64,000 nucleotides of DNA, from positions 1 through 64,000 of the forward strand of contig NZ_CANBCQ010000001.1 of the NCBI RefSeq assembly GCF_947367125.1. Direction: 5' to 3'. The stretch is from an uncultured Lactobacillus sp. (GTDB lineage Bacteria; Bacillota; Bacilli; Lactobacillales; Lactobacillaceae). Shown here piece after piece: positions 9,707 through 17,825 of the stretch. The translations under genes were made by a program, and so were the position numbers. The notes beneath the pieces are model-generated. The model saw nothing but the letters and a program-made list of their open reading frames with translations, had not been told where the DNA came from and searched no databases. The first letter of the stretch is position 1; each line of letters opens with the position of its first letter.

Positions 9707-10114
9707 ATGAGTGAATATTTAGTTAAATCCAAGCTTGAAGATAAAGAATGGCAAATTAAGAACCAGGCACGTGACCACGTTTTTATTTGTGATGATGCAG
9801 GGGATGATCACAATGCTGGTCCTAACCCAGTAGAATATCTTTGCGGTAGTGTGAATTCATGTATTGTAATGTCAGCCGGCATGATTGCCAAATCTCACCA
9901 GCTTGATGTGAAGAACTTCCAGGTTGAAAATCATGCGCAAACAGAAAAGCTTGGTCATGGTAAATCTGTAGTTACCGAAATGGAAATTACGGTTTCATTT
10001 GATTCAAAGATGAATAAGGATGAAAGAGCCGACTTTTTAAGTCACGTTTTGCATGTTTCAACCGTTTATCAAACACTTAAGGAAGCAGTCAAGATTTATG
10101 TTGAATTAGCTTAA
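9707..10114 (+). CDS. OsmC-family protein
   Basis: A 135-aa OsmC/Ohr-fold protein ('LCGSVNSCIVMSAGMIAKSH', 'VVTEMEITVSFDSKMNKDE'). Family members are thiol-dependent peroxidases for organic hydroperoxides. Here the first Cys of the pair is present, but the second, usually in 'CPVHNTL', is replaced ('VSTVYQTLKEAV'). Classical two-cysteine chemistry is therefore unlikely and the exact function is open. It starts at ATG after 'aaggagtgg', and an aldo/keto reductase remnant begins 14 bases after it, so the two were once one operon. Confidence 0.85.
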   Translation: MSEYLVKSKLEDKEWQIKNQARDHVFICDDAGDDHNAGPNPVEYLCGSVNSCIVMSAGMIAKSHQLDVKNFQVENHAQTEKLGHGKSVVTEMEITVSFDSKMNKDERADFLSHVLHVSTVYQTLKEAVKIYVELA

Positions 10115-10127
10115 AGAGGTGGGAGCG

Positions 10128-10828
10128 ATGACACTATTAGATGAAGCCGTCGTGCTAAATGATGGCAACTTGATGCCTAAAGTAGGAACGATTACTGCAG
10201 ATGAATCTAGTATTAATCAAGCCATTAAGTCGGGGGTATTGTTTAATGGCTTGTCCAGCTGGTCAAAAAATTACTTGGCAAAGGACTAGTCCACAGGTTT
10301 ATATGCAAATTGAAATTTTAGAAGGAATTAAGTTGCCTGCTCAGGTGCGGGCTAGCATTAAACGCATTAGAGAAGACCAGCCATGCTGATCTTTGTATGT
10401 TGAAGTTGACGACAGATATTGAACGCAACGGATAGATCTGATAAGAACTAGAGCAGCTCAAGATGCATGGCTGGATCAAGACTTTAGGCGTTGAGAGTCC
10501 TAGTAAAGAAGCTTTGACTAGTTTGTTAAAAGTGGCTAAGATTGTGCCTGGCGTAATTCAATTAGCTGATGAAAATCCCGCTTTGCTGGAAGTCGCCCGC
10601 AAATATAAGATTCAGGTTGAGATACCAGTGACAGAGGATATTGAAGCCTTAGGCGAGATTGCTGGTCACTACGGCAGTAGTCCTTTAGAATTAGTGATGC
10701 GCTATTTTAGTCAAAGAAAGATTGTACCGCTAATTATTGCGGAAGACATGCTTGAAAATCCGCAGACTGATTTTTTGATTAATCAAACTGATTTAGCTAC
10801 GATTGATCAGTTGTTTGCCCAGAAGTAA
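10128..10828 (+). pseudogene. Aldo/keto reductase, multiply frameshifted
   Basis: The ATG at 10128 follows 'agaggtggg' and opens 'VVLNDGNLMPKVG', the aldo/keto reductase N-terminus, then 'SINQAIKSG'. The frame breaks near 10235, continues as 'QVYMQIEILEGIKL...RASIKRIREDQP', breaks again near 10382, and resumes at 10463. The last frame is 'IKTLGVESPSKEALTSLLKV' through 'IAGHYGSSPLELVMRYFSQR' to the C-terminus. The catalytic Asp/Tyr/Lys/His segment is damaged. These are NADPH-dependent carbonyl reductases. The ORF track shows only fragments at 10201 and 10463. Confidence 0.82.
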
Positions 10829-10838
10829 ATGTTATAAT
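10811..10838 (+). promoter_or_regulatory. Sigma-A promoter of the DUF5776-type secreted protein gene
   Basis: TTGTTT, a 16-base spacer, then a perfect TATAAT at 10833-10838. The -35 box lies inside the last codons of the dead reductase gene. Confidence 0.7.
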
Positions 10839-10873
10839 GAGGTTATAAAAGATTACGTTAGGAGATCATATTC

Positions 10874-11632
10874 ATGAAAACTAAAAAATTATTTACTTCA
10901 TTAGCTGCCGCAGTGATGCTTTCAGCTGGTTTAGCTGGCGTTGCCCAAACTGCTCAACCAGTTCAAGCTCAAATTACTAATCAAGCTAAGAAGGGGTCAG
11001 TTAGTGTTAAACGCAGAACTGTTTCAGTAACTGTAAACAGTGATAAACCAGTACTTTTTGGCTTAAAAGACGATAATAAATTTGAAAAGGTTGATTCTAC
11101 TTACACTAAGGGTCAAGCAATTAATGTTTATTATTCAATAGATGTAACTGCAACTTCTCAAAGTGGACAAAGTCAAACCATTACTTTATATTATATTGAA
11201 AATCAAACAGTAAACGGAAAAGATACTCCCGTCTTTATTCCTTCAACTGATGTAACTACTTCTGCTTCTGTCCCAACTCAAGAAAATTGGGTAAAGCAAG
11301 CACAATCAGATCAAAAAGCTATTCAAGATGCATACAATAACAGAACTCTTGAATACATCGTGGTAACCCCTAAATCAAAGAAGGGTGCCAAGATTTACTA
11401 TGCTTACAAGAAAACTAGAAAATCTAAGAAAGTTTACTTCAAGGCTACCAAGAAAAAGATCAAGCATGGCAAAAAATTTAAGACCAGCATGATTGTTAAG
11501 AACGGTAAGACAAGATATGTCTACATTGGCAAAAAGAGATACGTTAAGCAATCAGCTATGAAGATTACTAGTGCTAAGTACGCTCCAGTTCAATTGTCAG
11601 ACGACTTAAAGAACTTAATAGTTGAAAACTAA
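10874..11632 (+). CDS. Secreted basic protein with DUF5776-like C-terminus
   Basis: A 252-aa exported protein. The signal peptide has a Lys-rich start, a hydrophobic core ('LAAAVMLSAGLAGVA') and a likely cleavage site after 'PVQA'. The middle (residues ~45-135) is a Ser/Thr-rich beta domain without a recognised family. From about residue 155 the protein is very basic and Tyr-rich ('AKIYYAYKKTRKSKKVYFKA', 'TRYVYIGKKRYVKQSAMKI'), resembling the DUF5776/SLAP-like wall-associated domains of lactobacilli. It has its own promoter and terminator, so it is monocistronic. Electrostatic attachment to the wall is likely; the function is unknown. Confidence 0.82.
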   Translation: MKTKKLFTSLAAAVMLSAGLAGVAQTAQPVQAQITNQAKKGSVSVKRRTVSVTVNSDKPVLFGLKDDNKFEKVDSTYTKGQAINVYYSIDVTATSQSGQSQTITLYYIENQTVNGKDTPVFIPSTDVTTSASVPTQENWVKQAQSDQKAIQDAYNNRTLEYIVVTPKSKKGAKIYYAYKKTRKSKKVYFKATKKKIKHGKKFKTSMIVKNGKTRYVYIGKKRYVKQSAMKITSAKYAPVQLSDDLKNLIVEN

Positions 11633-11651
11633 AAATAGTTAATAATTAAGA

Positions 11652-11690
11652 AGTTCCTTGAAAACGAGATGTTTTTCAAGGAGCTTTTTT
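11652..11690 (+). terminator. Terminator
   Basis: Stem 'agttccttgaaaa' / 'ttttcaaggagct' (one wobble) with a short loop and a T run, 19 bases after the secreted protein stop. Confidence 0.85.
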
Positions 11691-11765
11691 AATTTTTCCA
11701 TTGATAAAAATTATGACTGACCTACAATAGACTTTGTGTTATTTTTAGGGAGTTAGAAGATTAGA

Positions 11766-13265
11766 ATGAAAAAAGTAAAAGTTTATTTGGGATTAATATG
11801 TTTGACAATTTTATTGGGCTTGAAGTCACAGCCAGTTTTTTCAAGGGAGATAAATCCTTTTCAAACTAAAATGATCAAGCCGCAGACTTCTGCCAGAATT
11901 TATCAACGATTAACACGTAGAGGGCCGTCAAGAAGTTTATGCATGGCACAGACATTTAAGCACAGCAATGTGCAAACTAGCGCAGTAAGAAAAGTTCACG
12001 GCAGAAAATATTGCTATGTATGGATTGATGGGCATAAAGCTGGTTGGATTAATCAAGGAGCTTTTTTGAAGAGAAAAATTGCCGTTGTACCGCAAATTAG
12101 TCTGGTAAAAAATGCTCATTATAGTTTTCCAACTAGGGATGCAATTAATTATGCAGTGGATGCTGCTGGAAATGTGGTTGATCCAAGTAAAGTTAAGGTA
12201 TCAAGAGCGGAAATTTCATCAGGAAAAAGTGGTAGTTATCGTGTAACTTATTCGTATGGTAAAGCACGAGCTCATACTATTGTTCACGTAAGAAGCAATG
12301 CTAAAGAAGGAATTGCATCAGCAAACAAGACACCACAGACAGGTAAGAGTGCGCGCAGCTGGTTTAAGCACTATAAAACTTCAGGCAACTGGGGTAGAAG
12401 TTTTGCTCCGGAAACTAAACCGCATCGTTTAAAAAGTGGTCCATTTAAGTTAAAGACCTATTTTTATCAACCAGCTACTTTGTGTCAAAGTAATTCGGTG
12501 ACTGGGACTGTAGGCCCCGTTCCTGAAGGGATGACGGTTTCAAATGGCTCGATGTATGCCACCATGTATCACTCTCCTCATGATACGCGGGCGCACATTG
12601 TTTCTTATCAGTTAGGTCAGATACCTAACCGTTATATCATGCAAAAATTGCCATGGCTGCCTTGGTCACAATTTGTTAGTTTGGCATCCCACGTGAAGGT
12701 TAGTCCTTATCTTAAATTAGGACACGGTCAGGCAATTGGTTCAACTTCACATTATCTTTATGTGATTGCGAATAATCATTTATTACGCAAGACGCCGCAA
12801 TCAGAAGAACTAATGCAGATTAGTAAAAAGAATTTGCAAATTAAGCGGATTTGGACTTTTAAGGTCTGGAATCATTCAGCTAGAACTGGTCGTTACTTCC
12901 ATAATGCTACTTTTGTAAATGACCATCAATTTATTGCTGTTTACCATGATGCGACCGACCATCGCTTTGAATACTGGGAAGTTACTCGCAGCGGCAACAG
13001 CTGGTATCCTAAAGAAGTCGGCGCTACTAGAGGAGATTTTATGCGGAATGATTCTCCCGTTCAAGGGATTGCCTATGACAAGCATAAAAAGCAGATTTAC
13101 TTGGCCTTTAATGACTATTTGTTTAAATTGAAACGTTCAGGACGCGTGCTGGCTAGTGGACATTTTCACACCGGTCGTGAATTTGAAGGGATTAGCGTAA
13201 ATGGTCGCCATCTTTATGCGGAATTAGCTCAGCGACCAGAGTTATTGTGGCAGAGGATAAGATAG
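11766..13265 (+). CDS. Secreted protein with GW/SH3-like N-terminus and large unassigned C-terminal domain
   Basis: A 499-aa exported protein with an N-terminal signal peptide (MKKVKVYLGLICLTILLGLK, likely cut after 'QPVFS'). Residues ~40-100 look like a GW/SH3 wall-binding module ('HGRKYCYVWIDGHKAGWINQ'). Residues ~115-175 resemble a bacterial Ig-like domain ('SGSYRVTYSYGKARAHTIVH'). The rest (~200-499) has repeated short beta motifs such as 'GMTVSNGSMYATMYHSP', 'GSTSHYLYVIANNHL', 'VQGIAYDKHKKQIYLAFNDY' and 'FEGISVNGRHLYAEL', suggesting a beta-propeller. No catalytic motif is obvious. The terminator at 13275 ends the transcript. The exact function is unknown. Confidence 0.8.
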   Translation: MKKVKVYLGLICLTILLGLKSQPVFSREINPFQTKMIKPQTSARIYQRLTRRGPSRSLCMAQTFKHSNVQTSAVRKVHGRKYCYVWIDGHKAGWINQGAFLKRKIAVVPQISLVKNAHYSFPTRDAINYAVDAAGNVVDPSKVKVSRAEISSGKSGSYRVTYSYGKARAHTIVHVRSNAKEGIASANKTPQTGKSARSWFKHYKTSGNWGRSFAPETKPHRLKSGPFKLKTYFYQPATLCQSNSVTGTVGPVPEGMTVSNGSMYATMYHSPHDTRAHIVSYQLGQIPNRYIMQKLPWLPWSQFVSLASHVKVSPYLKLGHGQAIGSTSHYLYVIANNHLLRKTPQSEELMQISKKNLQIKRIWTFKVWNHSARTGRYFHNATFVNDHQFIAVYHDATDHRFEYWEVTRSGNSWYPKEVGATRGDFMRNDSPVQGIAYDKHKKQIYLAFNDYLFKLKRSGRVLASGHFHTGREFEGISVNGRHLYAELAQRPELLWQRIR

Positions 13266-13274
13266 ATCTTACTT

Positions 13275-13302
13275 AAGCAGACCGAACAGGCCTGCTTTTT
13301 TT
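13275..13302 (+). terminator. Terminator
   Basis: Stem 'aagcag' / 'ctgctt' extended by an inner CC/GG pair, followed by a T run, just after the 499-aa secreted protein gene. Confidence 0.75.
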
Positions 13303-13386
13303 ATTCAAGACAACTTTTGAAAATGTTGCTCTAAAAGTTCATAATAGAAATTGTTTGTTTATGTTAAAGGAGTTGTTTTATTTTTT

Positions 13387-14883
13387 ATGAAGAATGACGA
13401 TCACGTTAAGATAAGTCCTAGTAGTCTTGTCTTGATGATTTTTTCTTCTATTTTTGGATTTAGTAATTCACTGACAGCTTTTTATCAAATGGGTTATTCA
13501 AGTATCATTTGGTATATTGTCACAGCTATTTTATTCTTCCTGCCATCAGCTTTAATTTTTGCTGAATATGGTGCTTCTTTTAAGGGAATTAAGGGCGGAA
13601 TCTTTTCTTGGCTGGAAGGATCTACTAATGAAAAAGTAGCATTTATCGGAACTTTTATTTGGCTGGCAGCTTGGGTAATTTGGTTAGTTTCATCAACCCA
13701 ATTTTTCTTAGTTTCAGTTTCAACGGCAATTTTTGGTCATGATACTACCCAAAGCTGGCATTTAGGGTCGCTGACTTCAACTCAGTTATTAGGTGTGTTG
13801 GAAGTTGTTTTCTTAGTAATTGTTACATTTTGTGCCGCAAAGGGAATTGATAAAATAAAGGCAATCAATAATATTGGTGGGGTCTTTACTTTAGGAATTG
13901 CCATCGGTTTTACTGCAGTTTCACTTTTTGTTTTTATTTTGAATCACGGACAATTGGCTGAACCAGTAACTGCACAAAACATGGTTCATTCACCTAATCC
14001 AGCGTTCCAGTCACCAATTGCGGTTATTTCATTTATTGTTTATGCTTTATTTGCTTATGGTGGTTTGGAAACAACCTCTGGGGTAATCGATTCAGTTGAT
14101 AAACCGGAAAAAAATTATCCGAAGGCTTTGATTACTGCCATGATTTTGATGACCACACTTTATGTGGTCAATATCTTTATGTGTGGGGTGGCTGTCAACT
14201 GGAACAAGTCATTAGGCGGCAAAGGCGTTGACTTAGCTAACGTTGAATATGTTTTGATTAACAATTTAGGTATTGTTACTGGTCACAGCTTGGGCTTATC
14301 ACATTCTGCTTCACTGGCAATTGGGACTGTCTTTTCTCGTTTATCAGGAATTGCCGACGTGTTATCAGGAATTGCCGCTGCCTTTTTGATGGTTTATTCA
14401 CCAATTAAATCATTTATTGAAGGCTGTGATCCACGGTTATTGCCTAAGAAAATGGTTAAGCTGAATAAGCACAATATGCCTGAATTCTCAATGTGGGTGC
14501 AGGCAATTGTGGTTAGCGTTATTATCTTATTTATTTCATTTGGTGGTAATGGCGCGCAACAATTCTATACGATTTTAATGGACATGATGAACGTTTCATC
14601 ATCAGCACCATACCTGTTTTTAATTGCTGCTTATCCTTTTTTTAAAGCTAAAAAGGACCTGGATCGTCCATTTGTCTTTATTGAAGGTAAGAAAAAGGTT
14701 TGGGCAACGACCATTGTTGTTTGGTTAGTGGTCGCAATTGGGATTATCTTCACTTGTATCGAACCACTCTTTACCGGCGATTGGCAAACCTCATTCTGGA
14801 CAGCTATTGGTCCAGTAGCCTTTGGGATTATTGCCTGGATTTATTACGCATATAATGAACGAAAAGAAAAAGCAATAGCTTAA
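13387..14883 (+). CDS. APC-family amino acid permease, YjeM/GABA-antiporter type
   Basis: A 498-aa integral membrane protein with about 12 hydrophobic segments. The N-terminal APC pattern 'SIFGFSNSLTAFYQMGYSSI', then 'GASFKGIKGGIFSWLEGS' and 'VYALFAYGGLETTSGVID', fits the glutamate:GABA antiporter/YjeM branch. The substrate is not decided by sequence. The ORF track starts at TTG 13351. I prefer ATG 13387 because 'aaaggag' lies upstream of it, although the spacing (about 14 bases) is long. The gene is monocistronic and convergent with ackA, with a shared terminator between. Confidence 0.85.
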   Translation: MKNDDHVKISPSSLVLMIFSSIFGFSNSLTAFYQMGYSSIIWYIVTAILFFLPSALIFAEYGASFKGIKGGIFSWLEGSTNEKVAFIGTFIWLAAWVIWLVSSTQFFLVSVSTAIFGHDTTQSWHLGSLTSTQLLGVLEVVFLVIVTFCAAKGIDKIKAINNIGGVFTLGIAIGFTAVSLFVFILNHGQLAEPVTAQNMVHSPNPAFQSPIAVISFIVYALFAYGGLETTSGVIDSVDKPEKNYPKALITAMILMTTLYVVNIFMCGVAVNWNKSLGGKGVDLANVEYVLINNLGIVTGHSLGLSHSASLAIGTVFSRLSGIADVLSGIAAAFLMVYSPIKSFIEGCDPRLLPKKMVKLNKHNMPEFSMWVQAIVVSVIILFISFGGNGAQQFYTILMDMMNVSSSAPYLFLIAAYPFFKAKKDLDRPFVFIEGKKKVWATTIVVWLVVAIGIIFTCIEPLFTGDWQTSFWTAIGPVAFGIIAWIYYAYNERKEKAIA

Positions 14884-14892
14884 TAAGACGAA

Positions 14893-14925
14893 AAAAGCGA
14901 AGGAACAAAATCCTTCGCTTCTTTG
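14893..14925. terminator. Bidirectional terminator between the APC permease and ackA
   Basis: A perfect 10-bp stem 'aagcgaagga' / 'tccttcgctt' with a 6-base loop, flanked by A and T tracts, between convergent genes. Confidence 0.85.
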
Positions 14926-14938
14926 TTTGCATTGATTT

Positions 14939-16138
14939 TTACCTTAAACCAGCTACTCTGATAACATCACGTTCAATCATTAATTCTTCATTGGTTGGAA
15001 TAACCATGCCGACAATAGCTGAGTCTGGCTTAGTAATGATGGTGGCATTTTCTTTATTAGCAGCTAAATCAGGCTTAAGGCCTAAAAGCTTGAGTGAAGT
15101 CATAACACGTTCACGGACGCCAAAGTCATGTTCACCAACACCAGCTGTGAAGGCGATACCGTCTAAGCCGCCCATTTCGAGGGTATAAGCACCAACATAG
15201 CGAATAATACGATTGATGAAAATGTTTCTAGCTAAGTCAGCACGCTTCTTCTTTTCACCTTCAAGCTTAGTCATATCGCCACGTAAATCACGCATATCTG
15301 GTGAAATGCCAGAAATACCTAACAAACCAGATTCATTGTTTAAGACCTTAAGCATTTGGTCAGCGTCAAGATTTTCCTTCTTCATGACAAAAGCAAGTAA
15401 AGAAGGATCGACATCACCAGAGCGAGAACTCATCGTAATTCCGGCCATTGGTGAAAAGCCCATTGAAGTATCGAATGATTTACCATCTTTAACAGCGGTA
15501 ACTGAAGCACCTGATCCTAGGTGACAGATGATTAACTTCAAGTCTTTTAAGTCACGCTTCATAATTTCAGCAGCTTTTTGACTGACATATCTGACTGAAG
15601 TACCGTGGGCACCATATTTTCTAGCGCCATATTTTTCATAGTATTTATATGGAAGTGAGTACAAGTAGTGTACTGGGTCCAAAGTTTGGTGGAATGAAGT
15701 ATCGAAGACAGCAACTTCAGGAACATTAGGCAACACTTTCATGAAAGCCTTAATAACATCAGCTTCAGCGGTATTATGAAGTGGTGCATATTGCTTCAAA
15801 TCATAAATCTTTTGTAATGACTTGTCATCAATTAAAGTGGAGTCCTTAAATTCTTCACCACCAGCAACAATTCGATGGCCGATTCCGATAATTTCCTTAG
15901 GATCGTCAATTAAATCGTACTTCTTTAAATTTTCAAGTAAGATTGTAACTGCAGTTTCGGAATCAGGAATGTCAACTTTTTCTTGGTGTTTTTCACCTTT
16001 AACCTTGATAGTAAAGGTTGAACCATCTAGGCCAACTCGATCAGCCATCCCTTCGCTGATAACTTTTTCATCAGGAAAGGTGAAAAGCTTAAACTTAAAA
16101 GAAGAGCTACCCGAATTAATTGCTAAAATTTTTTTCAT
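14939..16138 (-). CDS. ackA: Acetate kinase
   Basis: A 399-aa cytoplasmic enzyme of normal length that interconverts acetyl phosphate plus ADP and acetate plus ATP. Motifs seen are 'ILAINSGSSSFKFKLF' at the N-terminus, 'GIGHRIVAGGEEF', 'FDTSFHQTL', 'ICHLGSGASVTAVKDG' and 'FTAGVGEHD'. Its ATG overlaps the stop of the upstream FNT channel gene by four bases (ATGA), implying translational coupling. The only visible promoter candidate lies before the FNT gene, so the premature stop there could lower ackA translation. A cre-like palindrome sits upstream of the operon. Confidence 0.97.
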   Translation of the reverse strand: MKKILAINSGSSSFKFKLFTFPDEKVISEGMADRVGLDGSTFTIKVKGEKHQEKVDIPDSETAVTILLENLKKYDLIDDPKEIIGIGHRIVAGGEEFKDSTLIDDKSLQKIYDLKQYAPLHNTAEADVIKAFMKVLPNVPEVAVFDTSFHQTLDPVHYLYSLPYKYYEKYGARKYGAHGTSVRYVSQKAAEIMKRDLKDLKLIICHLGSGASVTAVKDGKSFDTSMGFSPMAGITMSSRSGDVDPSLLAFVMKKENLDADQMLKVLNNESGLLGISGISPDMRDLRGDMTKLEGEKKKRADLARNIFINRIIRYVGAYTLEMGGLDGIAFTAGVGEHDFGVRERVMTSLKLLGLKPDLAANKENATIITKPDSAIVGMVIPTNEELMIERDVIRVAGLR

Positions 16139-16926
16139 AAATCATGCCTCTTTTTCTTGTTTTTTGTAGTGCGCGAACCTATCCAGTAAGGGAAGGCAAC
16201 AAAGAAGATACCGCCGATCATGTTGCCGATAGTTACCCATAACAAGTTGTAGCAGAGGCCGCTAATTGAAACAGCTCCGGCAGCTTTAATCAGGTTTAAT
16301 AAAGCTACGACTAGCGTGGTCATGTTGGCTACTGAGTGCTCAAACCCACTTGAAAAGAAGGCGAGCAAACACCACCAAACCATAATTAATTTTGCAGTAT
16401 CATCTTTGCTTTGGAAAGTTGACCAAACGGCTAAACAAACCAAAATATTACATAAGATAGCGCGTAGAACTAATTGAAATGCTGGGGCTGACATTTTAGC
16501 AGCAGCGGCTTTAGTAAAGACAGCTGCAACAGCAGGTAAATCTAACCCTGAAGCAGTAAAAATCCAAGCGAGTAAGCTAGCACCAAGTAAATTACCGATC
16601 CAGCAAACTACCCAAAGAATAATTGCTTAAACAATAGTTATTTTTTTTAATAAACCAGCCTCCATGACGAAATTATTTCCCGTAAATAATTCCGCACCAG
16701 GAATGATTACTAAACTAAGAGCAATACCAAAGATTAATCCTTTGATCAGCTTGGCAAAAGGATTGGTTCCTAACTGACTGCCTACAGTAAAGGCTAATAG
16801 GACTTCGAACCCAATGTACATTCTGGCGAACATTGAAAGCAATACGTAACCAAGCGGATTGTTTCTTAAAAGATTAAATTTTTTCTTTGATGCACTAGCT
16901 GCATTGTCAAAAGCTTCTGCATACAT
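16135..16926 (-). pseudogene. Formate/nitrite transporter (FNT) family channel, single in-frame stop
   Basis: The track shows two ORFs (16926-16627 and 16494-16135), but both lie in one frame. Reading from ATG 16926 gives 'MYAEAFDNAASASKKKF', 'FEVLLAFTVGSQLGTNPF' and 'FTGNNFVMEAGLL', then 'KKITIV' and TAA at codon 100. It resumes as 'AIILWVVCWIGNLLGASLLA' to the end at codon 263. CAA (Gln) is the likely ancestral codon. Otherwise the six-helix channel is complete, including 'FSSGFEHSVANM'. FNT pentamers move formate or related acids. A strong 'aggaggt' ribosome site precedes the start. The gene overlaps ackA by four bases. Unless the stop is read through, the product is a 99-residue fragment. 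Confidence 0.88.
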
Positions 16927-16957
16927 ATGTCATACCTCCTAAATTATACAACTTTTG

Positions 16958-16973
16958 CTGTAAGCTCTTACAG
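16958..16973. promoter_or_regulatory. cre-like CcpA operator upstream of FNT-ackA
   Basis: A perfect 16-base palindrome CTGTAAGCTCTTACAG. Against the usual catabolite-responsive element TGTAANCGNTTACA it differs only at the central CG. It lies 32-47 bases before the FNT start codon on the minus strand, next to the expected promoter. Acetate kinase is a known CcpA target in Bacillus, so this is a plausible cre site. Confidence 0.65.
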
Positions 16974-17046
16974 ATATTTTTAGAATATAAAAAATTTTAT
17001 ATAAATCCAAACTGAATTTATATAGTTTTGGAATATGCATTTGCGA

Positions 17047-17695
17047 TGAGACCGCTGTACGCTGCTTCTGCGCAAAAGATTGGTCCTGAAGATGTTGAAA
17101 GAATTAAGAAAGAATCAGGCTTGCGGTTTTTGTTAAAGGTGTAATGTGTACTGAAGATGCCTACAAGGCAATTGGCACAGGTGCTGACGGAATTTACGTA
17201 ACTAATCACGGCGGTCGTGAAGTTGACGGTGCTCCTGCTACAATTGACGTTTTGCCAGAAATTGCCCAAGCAGTAAACCAGCGGGTACCAATTATCTTTG
17301 ATTCTGGCGTTCGTCGCGGTTCCCATGTCTTTAAAGCTTTGGCTTTAGGTGTCGACGTTGTTGGAATTGGTCGTCCATATCTTTACGGTTTAGCCTTAGG
17401 TGGTGCTCATGGTGTTGCTTCTGTTATTGAACAATTAAATGATGAGTTAAAGATTGATATGCAATTAACTGGCTGCAAGACAATTGATGACGTTAAGCAT
17501 GCTAAATTGACGCATATTGCTTATACTGCTGATAATTTACCATCTAATGCTGATCCAAGCAGACGCAAGCCGTATCCAGTAACTGACGAAAATCAAATTA
17601 AGCAAACTGATGCCGTTTCAGGCGCTTCTAAGTTGGAAGGAAAGCCAGCTCCTGAACTAGAAGCAGATACTACAACTGGTGCATCAGTAAGATAA
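17047..17695 (+). pseudogene. Lactate oxidase-type FMN alpha-hydroxy acid dehydrogenase remnant
   Basis: Only the C-terminal half of an FMN-dependent L-lactate oxidase/dehydrogenase remains. 'PLYAASAQKIGPEDVERIKK' is followed by a one-base deletion (the expected 'GLPVFVKG' becomes 'GLRFLLK'). The intact half follows: 'YVTNHGGREVDGAPATIDVL' with catalytic His and Arg, 'IIFDSGVRRGSHVFKALALG', and 'VGIGRPYLYGLALGG'. A Pro/Thr-rich tail ends at 17695. The N-terminal ~180 residues are absent. In lactobacilli such enzymes turn L-lactate and oxygen into pyruvate and H2O2. The ORF track lists it as an intact 183-aa gene. Confidence 0.85.
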
Positions 17696-17719
17696 TTAAA
17701 AATAGTAATTAATATTTTC

Positions 17720-17760
17720 AATATGATTGTCATTGAATAAATGATAGTCGTATTTTTTTA
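17720..17760 (+). terminator. Terminator after the lactate oxidase remnant
   Basis: A 15-bp stem (17720-17734 with 17740-17754) pairing fully if G-U wobbles are allowed, a 5-base loop, then a T run. Confidence 0.75.
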
Positions 17761-17825
17761 CTATCAGAACCTTAGAGGCTACAATCAAAGTGAAAACGGT
17801 TCGATTTTTGAGAGGAAAATTAATT

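Noticed and set aside
15213-16169. Plus-strand ORFs opposite ackA (15213, 15822 and 14991)
   Set aside because: Antisense shadows of ackA without ribosome sites or recognisable products.
17144-17695. Intact 183-aa gene of the ORF track
   Set aside because: It is the C-terminal half of a lactate oxidase with a frameshift directly before it.
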